Positions 1-8,338 of a stretch of DNA of 64,000 nt are shown piece by piece. The translations under genes were made by a program, and so were the position numbers. The DNA comes from Bradyrhizobium sp. sGM-13 (GTDB taxonomy: Bacteria > Pseudomonadota > Alphaproteobacteria > Rhizobiales > Xanthobacteraceae). How positions within the stretch are numbered: the stretch's first letter is position 1; the number at the start of each line of letters is the position of its first letter. The notes beneath the pieces were generated by a model. It made no database searches, was not told where the DNA came from, and saw nothing but the letters and a program-made list of their open reading frames with translations. The stretch spans positions 62,001-126,000 of the forward strand of contig NZ_JAGWDK010000020.1 of assembly GCF_018398875.1 (NCBI RefSeq), given 5' to 3'.

Positions 1-151
1 CCACTTCCATCAACGCCATTCGTCCGCTCCCCGTCGCACGTTCCGCCGGCTATTTGAACCGGTCTAATTGCGAACAGCATGCACCGATTTTGCTATGCGT
101 GCCCAGCGTGAATTCATGGCCGCAGGGCATATCTCGCCCGTGGTGTGGATC

Positions 152-184
152 GGCGGGCCTCTTGCGGGAGCCCGCCTTCTTTGA
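152..184 (+). terminator. Candidate terminator hairpin upstream of the MaoC-like gene
   Basis: Arms ggcgggc (152-158) and gcccgcc (170-176) pair around a 11-base loop and are followed by ttctttg. This may end a gene lying left of the window. Bases 1-151 hold no reading frame I can support. Confidence 0.35.
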
Positions 185-215
185 AACGCTCGGGAATTAA
201 AGGGAGACGCCACGG

Positions 216-1157
216 ATGACAGAACCGGCCTTCAGGACCGAGATATTGGAGAGCGACAATCTGCTGGTCGGGCCGTGGCGGAGCCCGAGGCAGATGCTCC
301 ACGCGCAGGTCTATGATTCGCACGCCTCGATTCACGACGACGCGACCGCGCAGAAGCTCGGCTTTCAGGGCGGCACCATCGAGGGCCCGACCCATTTCAG
401 CCAGTTCGCGCCGCTGTGTGAACGCATCTGGGGCCAGGCCTGGTTCGAAACCGGCTGCCTGTCCGCGCACTACCGCAATCCCGCCTTCGAAGGCGAAGAA
501 GTGCAGGCCAACATCGAGAAACCGAAGCCGGGACAAACGCCCTGTGCGATCGGCATGACCAAGCACGACGGCACCGAGATTTTGCGCGGCACCGCTTCCG
601 TCGGCGACGTAATGGAAACGGCGCTTTCCCGGCGGCTCGGCGAATTGAAGCCGCTCGTCGATCCGGTCATCCTCGCCGACGTCAAGGTCGGCATGAAGAC
701 GCCGCGTCAGACCGTGAAAATGGATTTCGATCAGCACATGGGCGATCTCCATCCGTTTTCGCTTGCCGAGAAGCTGAAGGTGATCACCGAGCCTTCAGCG
801 TATTATTCGCAGGAGCTCAATCCCTGGGGCCGCGCGATCATCCCATTCGAAATGCTGAGCGTGTTGTTTCAGCACCGCGCCCGCGAGGACCGGCTGCCGG
901 TCCGCGGGCCCGCGGTCGGGCTGTTCGCGGACCAGGAGATCCGGCTGCTGCGCGGCCCGCTATTCGTCGGCGAGAACTATGCAACCGAACGCGAGATCGT
1001 CGCCCTCAGCGGCAGCCGCCGCACCGAAAGCGTCTGGGTCCGCACGACCGTGTTCGCAGCCGACGACACACTGGTCGCCACCATGCTGTTGAACATGGCG
1101 AGCATCAAGGATTCCTACGCCAACTACGAGCGGGAGCACCAAGCGCTCTACGGCTAG
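216..1157 (+). CDS. MaoC-like / hotdog-fold hypothetical protein
   Basis: A 313-residue protein without signal peptide or membrane segments. The ATG at 216 follows an agggag ribosome site. Residues about 45-100 (KLGFQGGTIEGPTHFSQF ... LSAHYRNPAFEGEEV) resemble the substrate-binding half of MaoC-type enoyl-CoA hydratases, where a conserved Gly/His region shapes the hotdog pocket. A second, weaker hotdog-like stretch ends near RTESVWVRTTVF, so a double-hotdog layout is possible. It lies 43 bases upstream of a co-directional short-chain dehydrogenase, which suggests co-transcription and a shared acyl or keto substrate. The fold family is inferred from pattern only; the substrate is unknown. Confidence 0.6.
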   Translation: MTEPAFRTEILESDNLLVGPWRSPRQMLHAQVYDSHASIHDDATAQKLGFQGGTIEGPTHFSQFAPLCERIWGQAWFETGCLSAHYRNPAFEGEEVQANIEKPKPGQTPCAIGMTKHDGTEILRGTASVGDVMETALSRRLGELKPLVDPVILADVKVGMKTPRQTVKMDFDQHMGDLHPFSLAEKLKVITEPSAYYSQELNPWGRAIIPFEMLSVLFQHRAREDRLPVRGPAVGLFADQEIRLLRGPLFVGENYATEREIVALSGSRRTESVWVRTTVFAADDTLVATMLLNMASIKDSYANYEREHQALYG

Positions 1158-1200
1158 AGCATGATCCGGAAACAGTACCCAATCCCGGGAGTGGAATGAG

Positions 1201-2001
1201 ATGCGCCTGAAAGATCGTGTCGCCATCGTCGTCGGCGCCGGCCAGAGCCCCGGCGAAGGCATCGGCAACGGCCGCGCCACCGCGCTGACCTTTGCACGCG
1301 AAGGCGCCAAAGTGCTGTGTGTCGATCATAATCTAGCCTCGGCGCAGGAGACCGTCGATATGATCGCCGAGAGCGGCGGCACCGCGGCGGCCTTCAAAGC
1401 CGACGTTACCAAAAATGCCGAGCTCAAGGCGATGGTGGCAGACGGGCAGGCACGCTGGGGCCGCGTAGACGTGCTGCACAACAATGTCGGCGTCAGCCTG
1501 GCCGGCGGTGACGCCGAACTGCTCGAGATCAGCGAGGAAGCGTTCGACCGCTGCGTCGCGATCAATCTTAAGAGCTGCGTGTGGGCGGCCAAGCACGTCA
1601 TCCCGATCATGCGGGCGCAACGAAGCGGCGCCATCATCAACATCTCCTCGATGGCCGCGATCACGACTTATCCTTACGTCGCCTACAAGGCGACCAAGTC
1701 GGCGATGATCGCCTTCACCGAACAGCTCGCCTACCAGAACGCGCAATACGGCATCCGCGCCAACGTCATCCTGCCCGGACTGATTAACACGCCGATGGCG
1801 GTCGACACCCGCGCCCGCGAGTTCAAGAAGAGCCGCGCCGAAGTCGAGGCCGAACGCGACAGCAAGGTGCCGCTGCGCCAGAAGATGGGCACCGGCTGGG
1901 ACGTCGCCAACGCCGCGCTGTTCCTCGCCTCGGACGAAGCGAGTTTTATCACTGGCGTGACACTGCCGGTCGATGGCGGCGCGAGCGTGCGGCGGGGATA
2001 A
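1201..2001 (+). CDS. SDR-family NAD(P)-dependent oxidoreductase
   Basis: A 266-residue classical short-chain dehydrogenase/reductase. The N-terminus MRLKDRVAIVVGAGQ carries the cofactor-binding glycine-rich turn, expanded relative to the usual TGxxxGxG (GAGQSPGEGIGNGRA). HNNVGVS stands in the place of the NNAG motif. The catalytic triad is visible as ISSMAAI (Ser), then Y and K in YVAYKATKSA. The C-terminus has the usual LFLASDEASFITG ... VDGGASV. A ggagtgga ribosome site precedes the ATG. It follows the MaoC-like gene in the same direction. It should reduce or oxidise a carbonyl/alcohol; the substrate cannot be read from sequence. Confidence 0.85.
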   Translation: MRLKDRVAIVVGAGQSPGEGIGNGRATALTFAREGAKVLCVDHNLASAQETVDMIAESGGTAAAFKADVTKNAELKAMVADGQARWGRVDVLHNNVGVSLAGGDAELLEISEEAFDRCVAINLKSCVWAAKHVIPIMRAQRSGAIINISSMAAITTYPYVAYKATKSAMIAFTEQLAYQNAQYGIRANVILPGLINTPMAVDTRAREFKKSRAEVEAERDSKVPLRQKMGTGWDVANAALFLASDEASFITGVTLPVDGGASVRRG

Positions 2002-2004
2002 AAT

Positions 2005-2095
2005 TGTAGGGTGGGCAAAGGCGCCCTTGCGCCGTGCCCACCATCCAACACTCCGCTCGCTATGGTGGGCACGCTTGCGCTTTGCCCACCCTACA
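2005..2095. repeat. Palindromic intergenic element (long inverted repeat)
   Basis: A perfect 16-base inverted repeat, tgtagggtgggcaaag at 2005-2020 and its complement at 2080-2095, encloses a second nested pair (gtgcccacca / tggtgggcac). It directly follows the SDR stop codon. I recognise this as a type of dispersed palindromic element common in Bradyrhizobium intergenic DNA; it could also act as a transcription terminator. Bases 2096-2373 hold no gene I can support. Confidence 0.7.
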
Positions 2096-2373
2096 GCCGA
2101 CGAAACAACCGCGCCATTTACCTATCGTTAGTAACTTTCTCTTAAGCCTTGCGGCGATTGGGCGGTCTTTTTGGCGCCCGTGCTCACGCGACCTGCGCCG
2201 GCGTCATTTGTTTTTGGCCCACGCGCGTGATTCGAAAAAATCGATCGATTCCAATGACACGATGATGTGACAGCAACGCCGTCGCTTGTCGAAATCCCGT
2301 CTCGTTGCGGTCGCACGAATTTCATGTGCGCTCGCTATGAGGCGCCACAAGAATTGTGGGAAGCCGAGGCACT

Positions 2374-2598
2374 ATGAACGAAGAATTCGACTACGAGCTC
2401 ACACCGGCCCAGTGGGAAACGCTGAGGGCATTGCGGACGCCGGAGTCGCGGCTGCCGCGCATGAGCCGCACCACGATCGACGGCCTGATCGCGCTCGAAC
2501 TCGCCGTGATGCATGGCGACGCACCCGCCATCACGGCAAAGGGACGCAAGGTGCTGATTCGCGGCTCGTCGCTGCTGCTTCAGGATCTCGCGGCGTGA
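2374..2598 (+). CDS. Small conserved-type hypothetical protein (74 aa)
   Basis: The ATG at 2374 (MNEEFDYELTPAQWETL) has a gccgagg ribosome site; an in-frame start 18 bases upstream lacks one. The 74-residue product is charged at the N-terminus, has no signal or membrane segment, and contains PRMSRTTIDGLIALELAV followed by ITAKGRKVLIRGSSLLL, which looks like a small helical or winged-helix-like fold. I do not recognise a function. It is followed by a palindrome-rich gap and the convergent cupin gene. Confidence 0.6.
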   Translation: MNEEFDYELTPAQWETLRALRTPESRLPRMSRTTIDGLIALELAVMHGDAPAITAKGRKVLIRGSSLLLQDLAA

Positions 2599-2661
2599 TT
2601 CGTGACGCAAGCGCGACTGCAGTCCTGGGAGAGCATGAAGCGACAGGTGTTGGGCTGCGTT

Positions 2662-2782
2662 CCCCGGATGCCGCGCAGCGCGCCGCTTGCGGCGTGGTGC
2701 GCTGCTGATCCGGGGTCCATACGCTGGCGGGAGTGGTCCCGGCTCTGCGGAGCAGCGTTACACGCTGCGCCGCGGCCGGGAC
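2662..2782. repeat. Two adjacent palindromic elements in a convergent gap
   Basis: One inverted repeat has arms ccccggat (2662-2669) and atccgggg (2708-2715) with further pairing inside (gcgcagcgc / gcgctgc). The second has arms gtcccggc (2736-2743) and gccgggac (2775-2782). They fill the gap between a plus-strand and a minus-strand gene and look like dispersed repeat units; they may also terminate transcription from both sides. Confidence 0.5.
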
Positions 2783-2791
2783 ACGGAATGC

Positions 2792-3175
2792 TCACACCGG
2801 CTTTTCGTCATCCGTCACCGGAGAGGTGATCACCAGAAACACCAGATCGGCCAGCCCCGAATTCGAAATGGCGTGTTCGACGCCGGGCGGCAGGAAGATG
2901 ACGTCGTGCTTGCGCACCACGTGATTTTTTCCCGCGATCTCCATCAGCCCCTCGCCTTCGAGCACGTGATAGATCTGCTCCTGCACAAGGTGCTTGTGAC
3001 GCGCGACATGGGCCATCGGCTGGTACATCGAGATGCGATAGTCGATGTGGCGGGAGCCCGCGGTCTCCGGCATCACCAGCGGCTTTGATAGGGCGCCGCC
3101 AAAGTGATTGGGGAATTCGCGCCAAGGTACCTCGGCGATATTGCGGATGAAGGCGCCGTTGTTTTCTGGAGCCAT
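2792..3175 (-). CDS. Cupin-domain protein
   Basis: A 127-residue single-cupin protein starting at an ATG preceded by a near-perfect aaggagg ribosome site. Cupin motif 1 is visible as HVARHKHLVQEQIYHVLEGEG (metal-ligand His residues and Glu) and motif 2 as FLPPGVEHAISNSG. Such proteins bind a divalent metal and act as small oxygenases, isomerases or ligand sensors. It is 18 bases downstream of the minus-strand SDR gene and probably belongs to the same operon as that gene and the ThDP enzyme. The substrate is unknown. Confidence 0.8.
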   Translation of the reverse strand: MAPENNGAFIRNIAEVPWREFPNHFGGALSKPLVMPETAGSRHIDYRISMYQPMAHVARHKHLVQEQIYHVLEGEGLMEIAGKNHVVRKHDVIFLPPGVEHAISNSGLADLVFLVITSPVTDDEKPV

Positions 3176-3193
3176 GCTTGCCTCCTTTGCCGG

Positions 3194-3898
3194 TCAGATC
3201 ACTAGCGCCCCGCCATCGATATAGACAATCGATCCCGTCGCAAAACCGTTCGCCATGAAGCTCAGGATTTGCCGCGCGATGTCCTCAGCCGCGCCGACGC
3301 GCCCGACCGGCAGCGCCGCCGCCGTCTTCGCCAGCATGTCGCGCCGCGCCTCTTCCGGCATCGCAGCGCGGATCGGCGTGTCGATCACGCCCGGCGAGAC
3401 CGCATTGACACGCACCGGCGCCAATTCCAGCGCGAGCGCTCTCGCTAGCGATTCCAGCGCGCCGTTGGCGGCGCTGACGATCGCCGAGTTCGGCCGCGGG
3501 CGAACGCTGAGAAAACCCGAGACCAGGGTCAGTGATCCGCCGGCGCGGATTTCGGCCTCGCGCGCGACCCGCCACGCGCCCCAGAACTTTCCTTCCATGG
3601 TGGTCCGCACATCCTCCATCGCCACGGTCTTGAACGGGCCGGTGCGAAGCTGCGCCGCCGTGACCACGACATGATCGACCGGACCGCAACGGCGGAACAG
3701 CTTTGCCACGCTGTCATCGCTGGTAACGTCGGCGGGGATCGCGATGGCATTCAGCTTCTCCGCCACCTGGTCGAGCTTTTCGACATTGCGGGATGCGACG
3801 ATGACATCGGCACCCTCGCGCTTCGCCATCTCCGCCGTCGCCAGACCGATGCCGGAGGAACCACCGACGACGACGACCTTCTTGCCTGCTAGCAGCAT
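3194..3898 (-). CDS. SDR-family oxidoreductase
   Basis: A 234-residue short-chain dehydrogenase. The N-terminus MLLAGKKVVVVGGSSGIGLATA gives the Rossmann cofactor loop. The usual Ser-Tyr-Lys catalytic set is not evident: after LTLVSGFLSV the expected YxxxK region reads NSAIVSAANGALE, lacking a clear Tyr. The C-terminus has the normal GRVGAAEDIARQILSFM ... YIDGGALVI. A gagga ribosome site precedes the start. It lies between the ThDP enzyme (upstream) and the cupin (downstream), all on the minus strand. The missing catalytic Tyr suggests an atypical SDR. Confidence 0.8.
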   Translation of the reverse strand: MLLAGKKVVVVGGSSGIGLATAEMAKREGADVIVASRNVEKLDQVAEKLNAIAIPADVTSDDSVAKLFRRCGPVDHVVVTAAQLRTGPFKTVAMEDVRTTMEGKFWGAWRVAREAEIRAGGSLTLVSGFLSVRPRPNSAIVSAANGALESLARALALELAPVRVNAVSPGVIDTPIRAAMPEEARRDMLAKTAAALPVGRVGAAEDIARQILSFMANGFATGSIVYIDGGALVI

Positions 3899-3918
3899 GT
3901 GATTTCCTCGAAGTGAGA

Positions 3919-5718
3919 TCAGGCGGGCTGGTAGCGCGTGCCGATGCCGGCCTTGCTCTGCCCGAGCCCGGGCAATTCCCAGACGCCGGCACCGACCGGA
4001 TTGATGTCGGCGGCGATATCGACGTCGATCAGGTAGGGCTTGTTCGCCGCGATGCCTTTGCGGATGGCCTCGCCGAGATCGCCGGCGCGATCAACGCGCA
4101 CGCCCTCGACGCCGCAGGAACGCGCCATCGCGGCGAAATCCGGATTGTAGCGCTCGCCGGTGTTGGGATCGTGGAAATCGGTCGCGAGCTCGCGGCCACC
4201 GAGATAGCCGCGCTGCAGCCCGCGGATCGAGGCGTAGGCGTAGTTGTTCCAGACCACCCAGACCACGGGCAGATTATATTCGACCGCCGTCCCCAGCACG
4301 TTGGCGTGCATGAAGAAGGCGCCGTCGCCGCACACCGACACGCAGGGACGGTCGGGTGCCGCGAACTTCGCGCCCATCACGCCCGCAACGCCAAAGCCCA
4401 TCGGACCGAACCCCATCGAGCCGATCAGCGAATCCGGCCGCTTCGGTTTGCAGAAGCCGAGCAGCCAGTTGTGATGCACGCCAATGTCGCTGACGAGGAT
4501 CGCATCCTCCGGCAGCGCCTTGTCGATTTCGAGCGCGGCCCGCTGCGGATTGATAGGCGTGGTGTCGTCGGAAAATCCGGGGGCGACGAACTTGTCCCAC
4601 TCTTTCCGATAGCCATCGATCTGCGAGAGCCACTTCTTGCGCGCGTCCAGCTTCTTCGAGAGATCTCCGCGGCGATCGAGTTCGGCATGAACCTGCCGCA
4701 GGAAGGTGCGCACGTCGGCCATCAGGCCGAGCGCGACCGGATAGTTGCGGCCGATCTCCTCGGGATCGATGTCGACATGGATCAGCCGTGTCGGCGGAAT
4801 GGTGAAGGAATAGCCCGGGATCCACGAACTCGACGTGCGGTCATCGAACCGCATTCCCATTGCCAGCAGCACGTCAGCCTGACGCGTTGCATGATTGGCT
4901 TGATAATGGCCGGCGCGCGCGACGAGGCCCAGCGCCAGCGGATGGTTGCAGTCGATCGCGCCGAGGCCGCTGGCGGAAGCTGCGACCGGTATCTGCAGCC
5001 GCTCGGCGAGCCGCAGCAGTTCCTCCGCTGCGCCGCCATAGCGCACGCCCTGCCCGACAATGATCGTCGGCCGCTCGGCACCGAGCAGCATGTCGACGGC
5101 TTTCACCACGCCCTCCGGATCGGCGCCGCAGCGGCTCGATATGTTGGCATTCCATTCGATCGCATTCGGCGCCTCCTCGGCCGCCGATTCCATGAACGCG
5201 TCGAACGGCACGTCGAGCACCACGGGACCGGGCCGGCCGGTCGTCATGGTCTTCCAGGCCTGCCGCACCGCCAGCGGCACCATCTCACCGCGCGTCGGCT
5301 GGAACACCTTCTTGCAGATCGTGCGCACGGTGGAAGGAAAATCGGCCTGATGATGCCGGTACATCTCCTGGAAGGCGCCGCGGTTGAACTGGCTGGTCGG
5401 CACGTTGCCGGTCACCGCCAGGAACGGCACGGAATCGAGAAAGGCATTCGCAAGCGAGATCGGCAGGTTCGCCGAGCCGGGCCCGCAGGAGGTAAACGTC
5501 GCCGTCGGCCGGCCCGAGACGCGGTAGTAAACGTCGGCCATGAAGCCGGCGACGCTCTCGTGATGAACCGAGATCGTCTTGATATCGTGGGAACGTTCGT
5601 ACAGCGCGTCGATGAACTGGATGTTGCCGTGGCCACACAGACCGAACACCTGCGGTACCTTCTCCTGGATCAGATAGTCGACGATGACCTGGGCGCCGTT
5701 GAGCATGTTACGCGACAT
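3919..5718 (-). CDS. Acetolactate-synthase-like thiamine-diphosphate enzyme
   Basis: A 599-residue enzyme using the start MSRNMLNGAQ at 5718, which has a gggagag ribosome site; an in-frame start 99 bases upstream has none. Domain order is PYR (residues about 1-180, catalytic Glu in SVHHESVAGFMADVY), a central FAD/ADP-type Rossmann domain (about 195-330, TIIVGQGVRYGG), and the ThDP/Mg-binding PP domain (GDGAFFMHANVL ... VVWNN, the GDG-x-NN motif). The family decarboxylates 2-keto acids and either forms acyloins or releases aldehydes. Clustering with SDRs, a cupin, an IclR regulator and an ABC importer argues for catabolism rather than branched-chain amino-acid synthesis, since no small regulatory subunit is present. 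Confidence 0.85.
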   Translation of the reverse strand: MSRNMLNGAQVIVDYLIQEKVPQVFGLCGHGNIQFIDALYERSHDIKTISVHHESVAGFMADVYYRVSGRPTATFTSCGPGSANLPISLANAFLDSVPFLAVTGNVPTSQFNRGAFQEMYRHHQADFPSTVRTICKKVFQPTRGEMVPLAVRQAWKTMTTGRPGPVVLDVPFDAFMESAAEEAPNAIEWNANISSRCGADPEGVVKAVDMLLGAERPTIIVGQGVRYGGAAEELLRLAERLQIPVAASASGLGAIDCNHPLALGLVARAGHYQANHATRQADVLLAMGMRFDDRTSSSWIPGYSFTIPPTRLIHVDIDPEEIGRNYPVALGLMADVRTFLRQVHAELDRRGDLSKKLDARKKWLSQIDGYRKEWDKFVAPGFSDDTTPINPQRAALEIDKALPEDAILVSDIGVHHNWLLGFCKPKRPDSLIGSMGFGPMGFGVAGVMGAKFAAPDRPCVSVCGDGAFFMHANVLGTAVEYNLPVVWVVWNNYAYASIRGLQRGYLGGRELATDFHDPNTGERYNPDFAAMARSCGVEGVRVDRAGDLGEAIRKGIAANKPYLIDVDIAADINPVGAGVWELPGLGQSKAGIGTRYQPA

Positions 5719-5924
5719 CGACCACTCTCTCCCTAAGCCCAACGAATTCGCCTCCGCATCTTTACCGCGCGCGGTCGGCTGCCTCGCGAACCTATTTCTC
5801 ATAATACTGTACGTCAATTGCTATTGTGGTATGCTTCGGATCGCGCCTCCGACCGGGGGTGATGCCGTTGAAGGGCAAGGGCGGCCTGCTAGACTTCGCC
5901 TCGCCCATTTGGAGAACTGATTCT

Positions 5925-6818
5925 GTGAAGCCGCGCACCAAGCCGAAGACGAGCGACAAGCCTGCAGGCCCACGCAAGGTTTCGATCGCAAGGCTGATGC
6001 CATCGAGCGAGCCCAATATCGACGACGAAGCCGAGGAGCGCGCACGCGGCGGGGTGCAGTCGCTCGGGCGCGCGTTTTCGATCCTGGAAGAAGTCGCGCG
6101 CCACCGCGAAGGCATTGGATTGGCTGATCTCAGCAAGCTGGTCGGCCTGCACAATTCCACCACCTTTCACCTCGCCAAGACACTGGTGTCGCTCGGCTAT
6201 CTCAGGCAGGAGCGCGATTCAAAACGTTACCGCGTCGGCCGGCCGCTGTTTGCGCTCGCGGCAAGCGCGCTCGACGAAATCGAGATGGTCAATCTGGCTA
6301 CGCCGATCCTGGAAGAGCTGTCGCGGGAGACCGGCGAAAGCGGCCACTTTGCCGTGCGCATGGGCGATGCGGTTGTGGTGATCGCCCGCACCAGCGGGGC
6401 TGGCGCGTTCCAACTGACCGACCGCGTCGGCGTGGTGCGGCCTGCGCACTGCACCGCGCTCGGGAAGATCATGCTGGCCTCGCTGCGCCCCGATCAGTTG
6501 AAGCGCTTTCTCGAACGCGTCGAGCTGAAGCCCTCGACGAAAAAATCGATCACCGATCCCGCCGTGCTGATGCGCGAGATCGCCGAAATCCGCCGCAGCG
6601 CGATCGCCTTCGACGACGGCGAATACAACGCAGAAGTCCGCTGTGTTGCGGTGCCGGTGTATCATTTCACCGGCGAAGTGATCGGCGCACTCGGCATCTC
6701 CGGCCCGATCTGGCGCATGACCGACCAGGTGGTGCAGAGCCGCGCCAAGCTGGTGCAATCGGCCGCCAGCCGGCTGTCGATCGAATTCGGCGCGCGGGGT
6801 CTGGCGAAATCCTCCTGA
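5925..6818 (+). CDS. IclR-family transcriptional regulator
   Basis: About 297 residues if translation starts at the GTG at 5925, which has ggag ten bases upstream; ATG 5862 and GTG 5826 are in-frame alternatives. An N-terminal IclR winged helix-turn-helix is seen in SLGRAFSILEEVARHREGIGLADLSKLVGLHNSTTFHLAKTLVSLGYL. The C-terminal effector domain has ARTSGAGAFQLTDRVG, HCTALGKIMLA and ISGPIWRM. It is divergent from the ThDP enzyme and precedes the ABC importer, so it probably controls one or both in response to an aromatic or keto-acid ligand. The start is the least certain part. Confidence 0.85.
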   Translation: MKPRTKPKTSDKPAGPRKVSIARLMPSSEPNIDDEAEERARGGVQSLGRAFSILEEVARHREGIGLADLSKLVGLHNSTTFHLAKTLVSLGYLRQERDSKRYRVGRPLFALAASALDEIEMVNLATPILEELSRETGESGHFAVRMGDAVVVIARTSGAGAFQLTDRVGVVRPAHCTALGKIMLASLRPDQLKRFLERVELKPSTKKSITDPAVLMREIAEIRRSAIAFDDGEYNAEVRCVAVPVYHFTGEVIGALGISGPIWRMTDQVVQSRAKLVQSAASRLSIEFGARGLAKSS

Positions 6819-7004
6819 TTTCCTGAACTCACTCTTTCTGAATTGCCTCAATGCGCGGTGCTGCGCGGCCGCGACGCATTTGGCGTTGACAGCCGACGCC
6901 GCGTCCGGAAATATCCTACAATAATAAAAGAACGTCTCTCACATTGTCGCATAGCGGTAATCGGAGGGAGAACGTCAAGGCGAACTCTCGGGAGGAGATC
7001 AGTC

Positions 7005-8248
7005 ATGACCCGCTTTAGCCGACGCACTCTGTTGAAGGCCGGCGCCGCTTTTGCCGGCGTATCCGCTATCGGATCTCCCGCCATCGTTCACGCACAGGCC
7101 GCGCGGATCAAAATCGGCCATCTGGTGCCGCTGACCGGTTCCTCGGCGCGATCGGCAGCTACGCCCAGCTAGGGGTGAAGATGGCGGCGGAAGAGATCAA
7201 CGCGTCCGGCGGCATCATGGGCAAGCAGATCGATCTGATGTCGGAAGACTCGGTCAATCCCGCCACCGCTTCGACCAAGGCGCAACGCATGATCGAGCAG
7301 GACGGCGCCGTGCTCTTGTTCGGCGAAATCTCATCCGCCTCGTCGCTGACCATCATGCAGGTCGCCGAACGCAACAAGAAGGTGTTCTTCTCGACCGGCG
7401 CGCGCTCGGACGCGCTGCGCGGCAAGGATTGCAACCGCTACTCCTTCCATTGCGACATTCCCAACACGGTGATGGTCAATGCCGTCGGCACCGCGCTCAA
7501 GCAGAAGGGCATGGTGAAGGGCAAGAAGTTCGTCACGCTGACGGCCGACTACATTTTCGGCCACGACCTCTTGAAGGCGGCGAAGGCCTTCTTCAGCGCC
7601 AACGACGCTACTTTGATCGGCGACGAGCTGATCGCGACAGACGTTACCGACTTCAGCCCGTACCTCCTGAAGGTGCGGCAGGCCAAGCCCGATGTCGTCT
7701 GCTGCAACCTCGCCGGCAACCAGGTCACCAATCTCGTCAAGCAATATGCCGAGTTCGGCTTCCCCTACCCGCTCGTCGGCTTCAACCTCAACACCGGCGA
7801 CGCCTGGGCGATGGGCGAAGGCAATCTTTCCGGCACCTGGCCGACGGTCTGGTACCACACGCTCGAGAATCCGGCGTCCAAGGCCTTCGTCGAGGCCTTC
7901 AGCAAGAAATACGGCAAGCCGCCGGAGAACCATGCCTGGATCGAATACATCACGCTGAAAATGATCGCGCAGGCGATCACCGAGACCAAGTCGACCGAAA
8001 GCGACGCGCTGATCGGTTATTTCGAGAAGCAGACGCAGTTCGACATCATGAAGTCGCGCAAGGCGTATTTCCGATCCTGGGACCATCAGCTCGTCCAGGA
8101 GGCCTATCCCTTCACGGTGAAGGCGAAGAACGAGATGAAGGACAAGTGGGACATGCTGGTGCTCGGCGAAGCCGTTCCGGCCGCGGGCGCCGAGCTTGAA
8201 ACGATCTACCCGACGAAGACGCAAAATCCCTGCAACATGAAGGCTTAA
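7005..8248 (+). pseudogene. Branched-chain-amino-acid-type ABC substrate-binding protein, frameshifted
   Basis: The ATG at 7005 has a ggaggag ribosome site and a Tat-like signal (SRRTLLKAGAAFAG ... VHAQA). The frame reads normally to IKIGHLVPLTG, then slips to SSARSAATPS and stops at 7172. Reading one base back from about 7139 restores FLGAIGSYAQLGVKMAAEEINASGG and continues open to 8248, the normal periplasmic type-I fold (Peripla_BP_6). So one base is missing in the Gly codon near 7137-7139. This may be a real inactivating mutation or a sequence error. The gene starts the liv-type importer operon; candidate ligands are keto acids, aromatic acids or amides rather than leucine specifically. 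Confidence 0.8.
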
Positions 8249-8283
8249 AAGCTCGAATCCGGGCGTCGGGCACACTGGCGTTA

Positions 8284-8322
8284 ACGGCGCCGGCACACAA
8301 CCGCCGGCGCCGTCTCTTTTTA
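8284..8322 (+). terminator. Intra-operon terminator/attenuator after the binding-protein gene
   Basis: Perfect 11-base arms acggcgccggc (8284-8294) and gccggcgccgt (8303-8313) around an 8-base loop are followed by ctctttttaa. It sits between the binding-protein gene and the first permease, ending 16 bases before its start. Such partial terminators are known to keep binding protein in excess over the membrane components. Confidence 0.75.
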
Positions 8323-8338
8323 ATCTTGCAGGTCGCAC

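Noticed and set aside
2005-2095. Palindromic element considered as a CRISPR or mobile-element end
   Set aside because: There is no repeat-spacer series, transposase or target duplication; it is a single nested inverted repeat.
3913-5736. 607-codon plus-strand open frame opposite the ThDP enzyme
   Set aside because: Its product is Arg/His-rich low-complexity sequence and mirrors the codon pattern of the real minus-strand gene, which has full ThDP motifs.
6886-6922. ttgaca and tacaat considered as a promoter of the binding-protein gene
   Set aside because: The spacing between the two boxes is 25 bases, too long for a normal sigma-70 promoter, and other -10 choices are weak.
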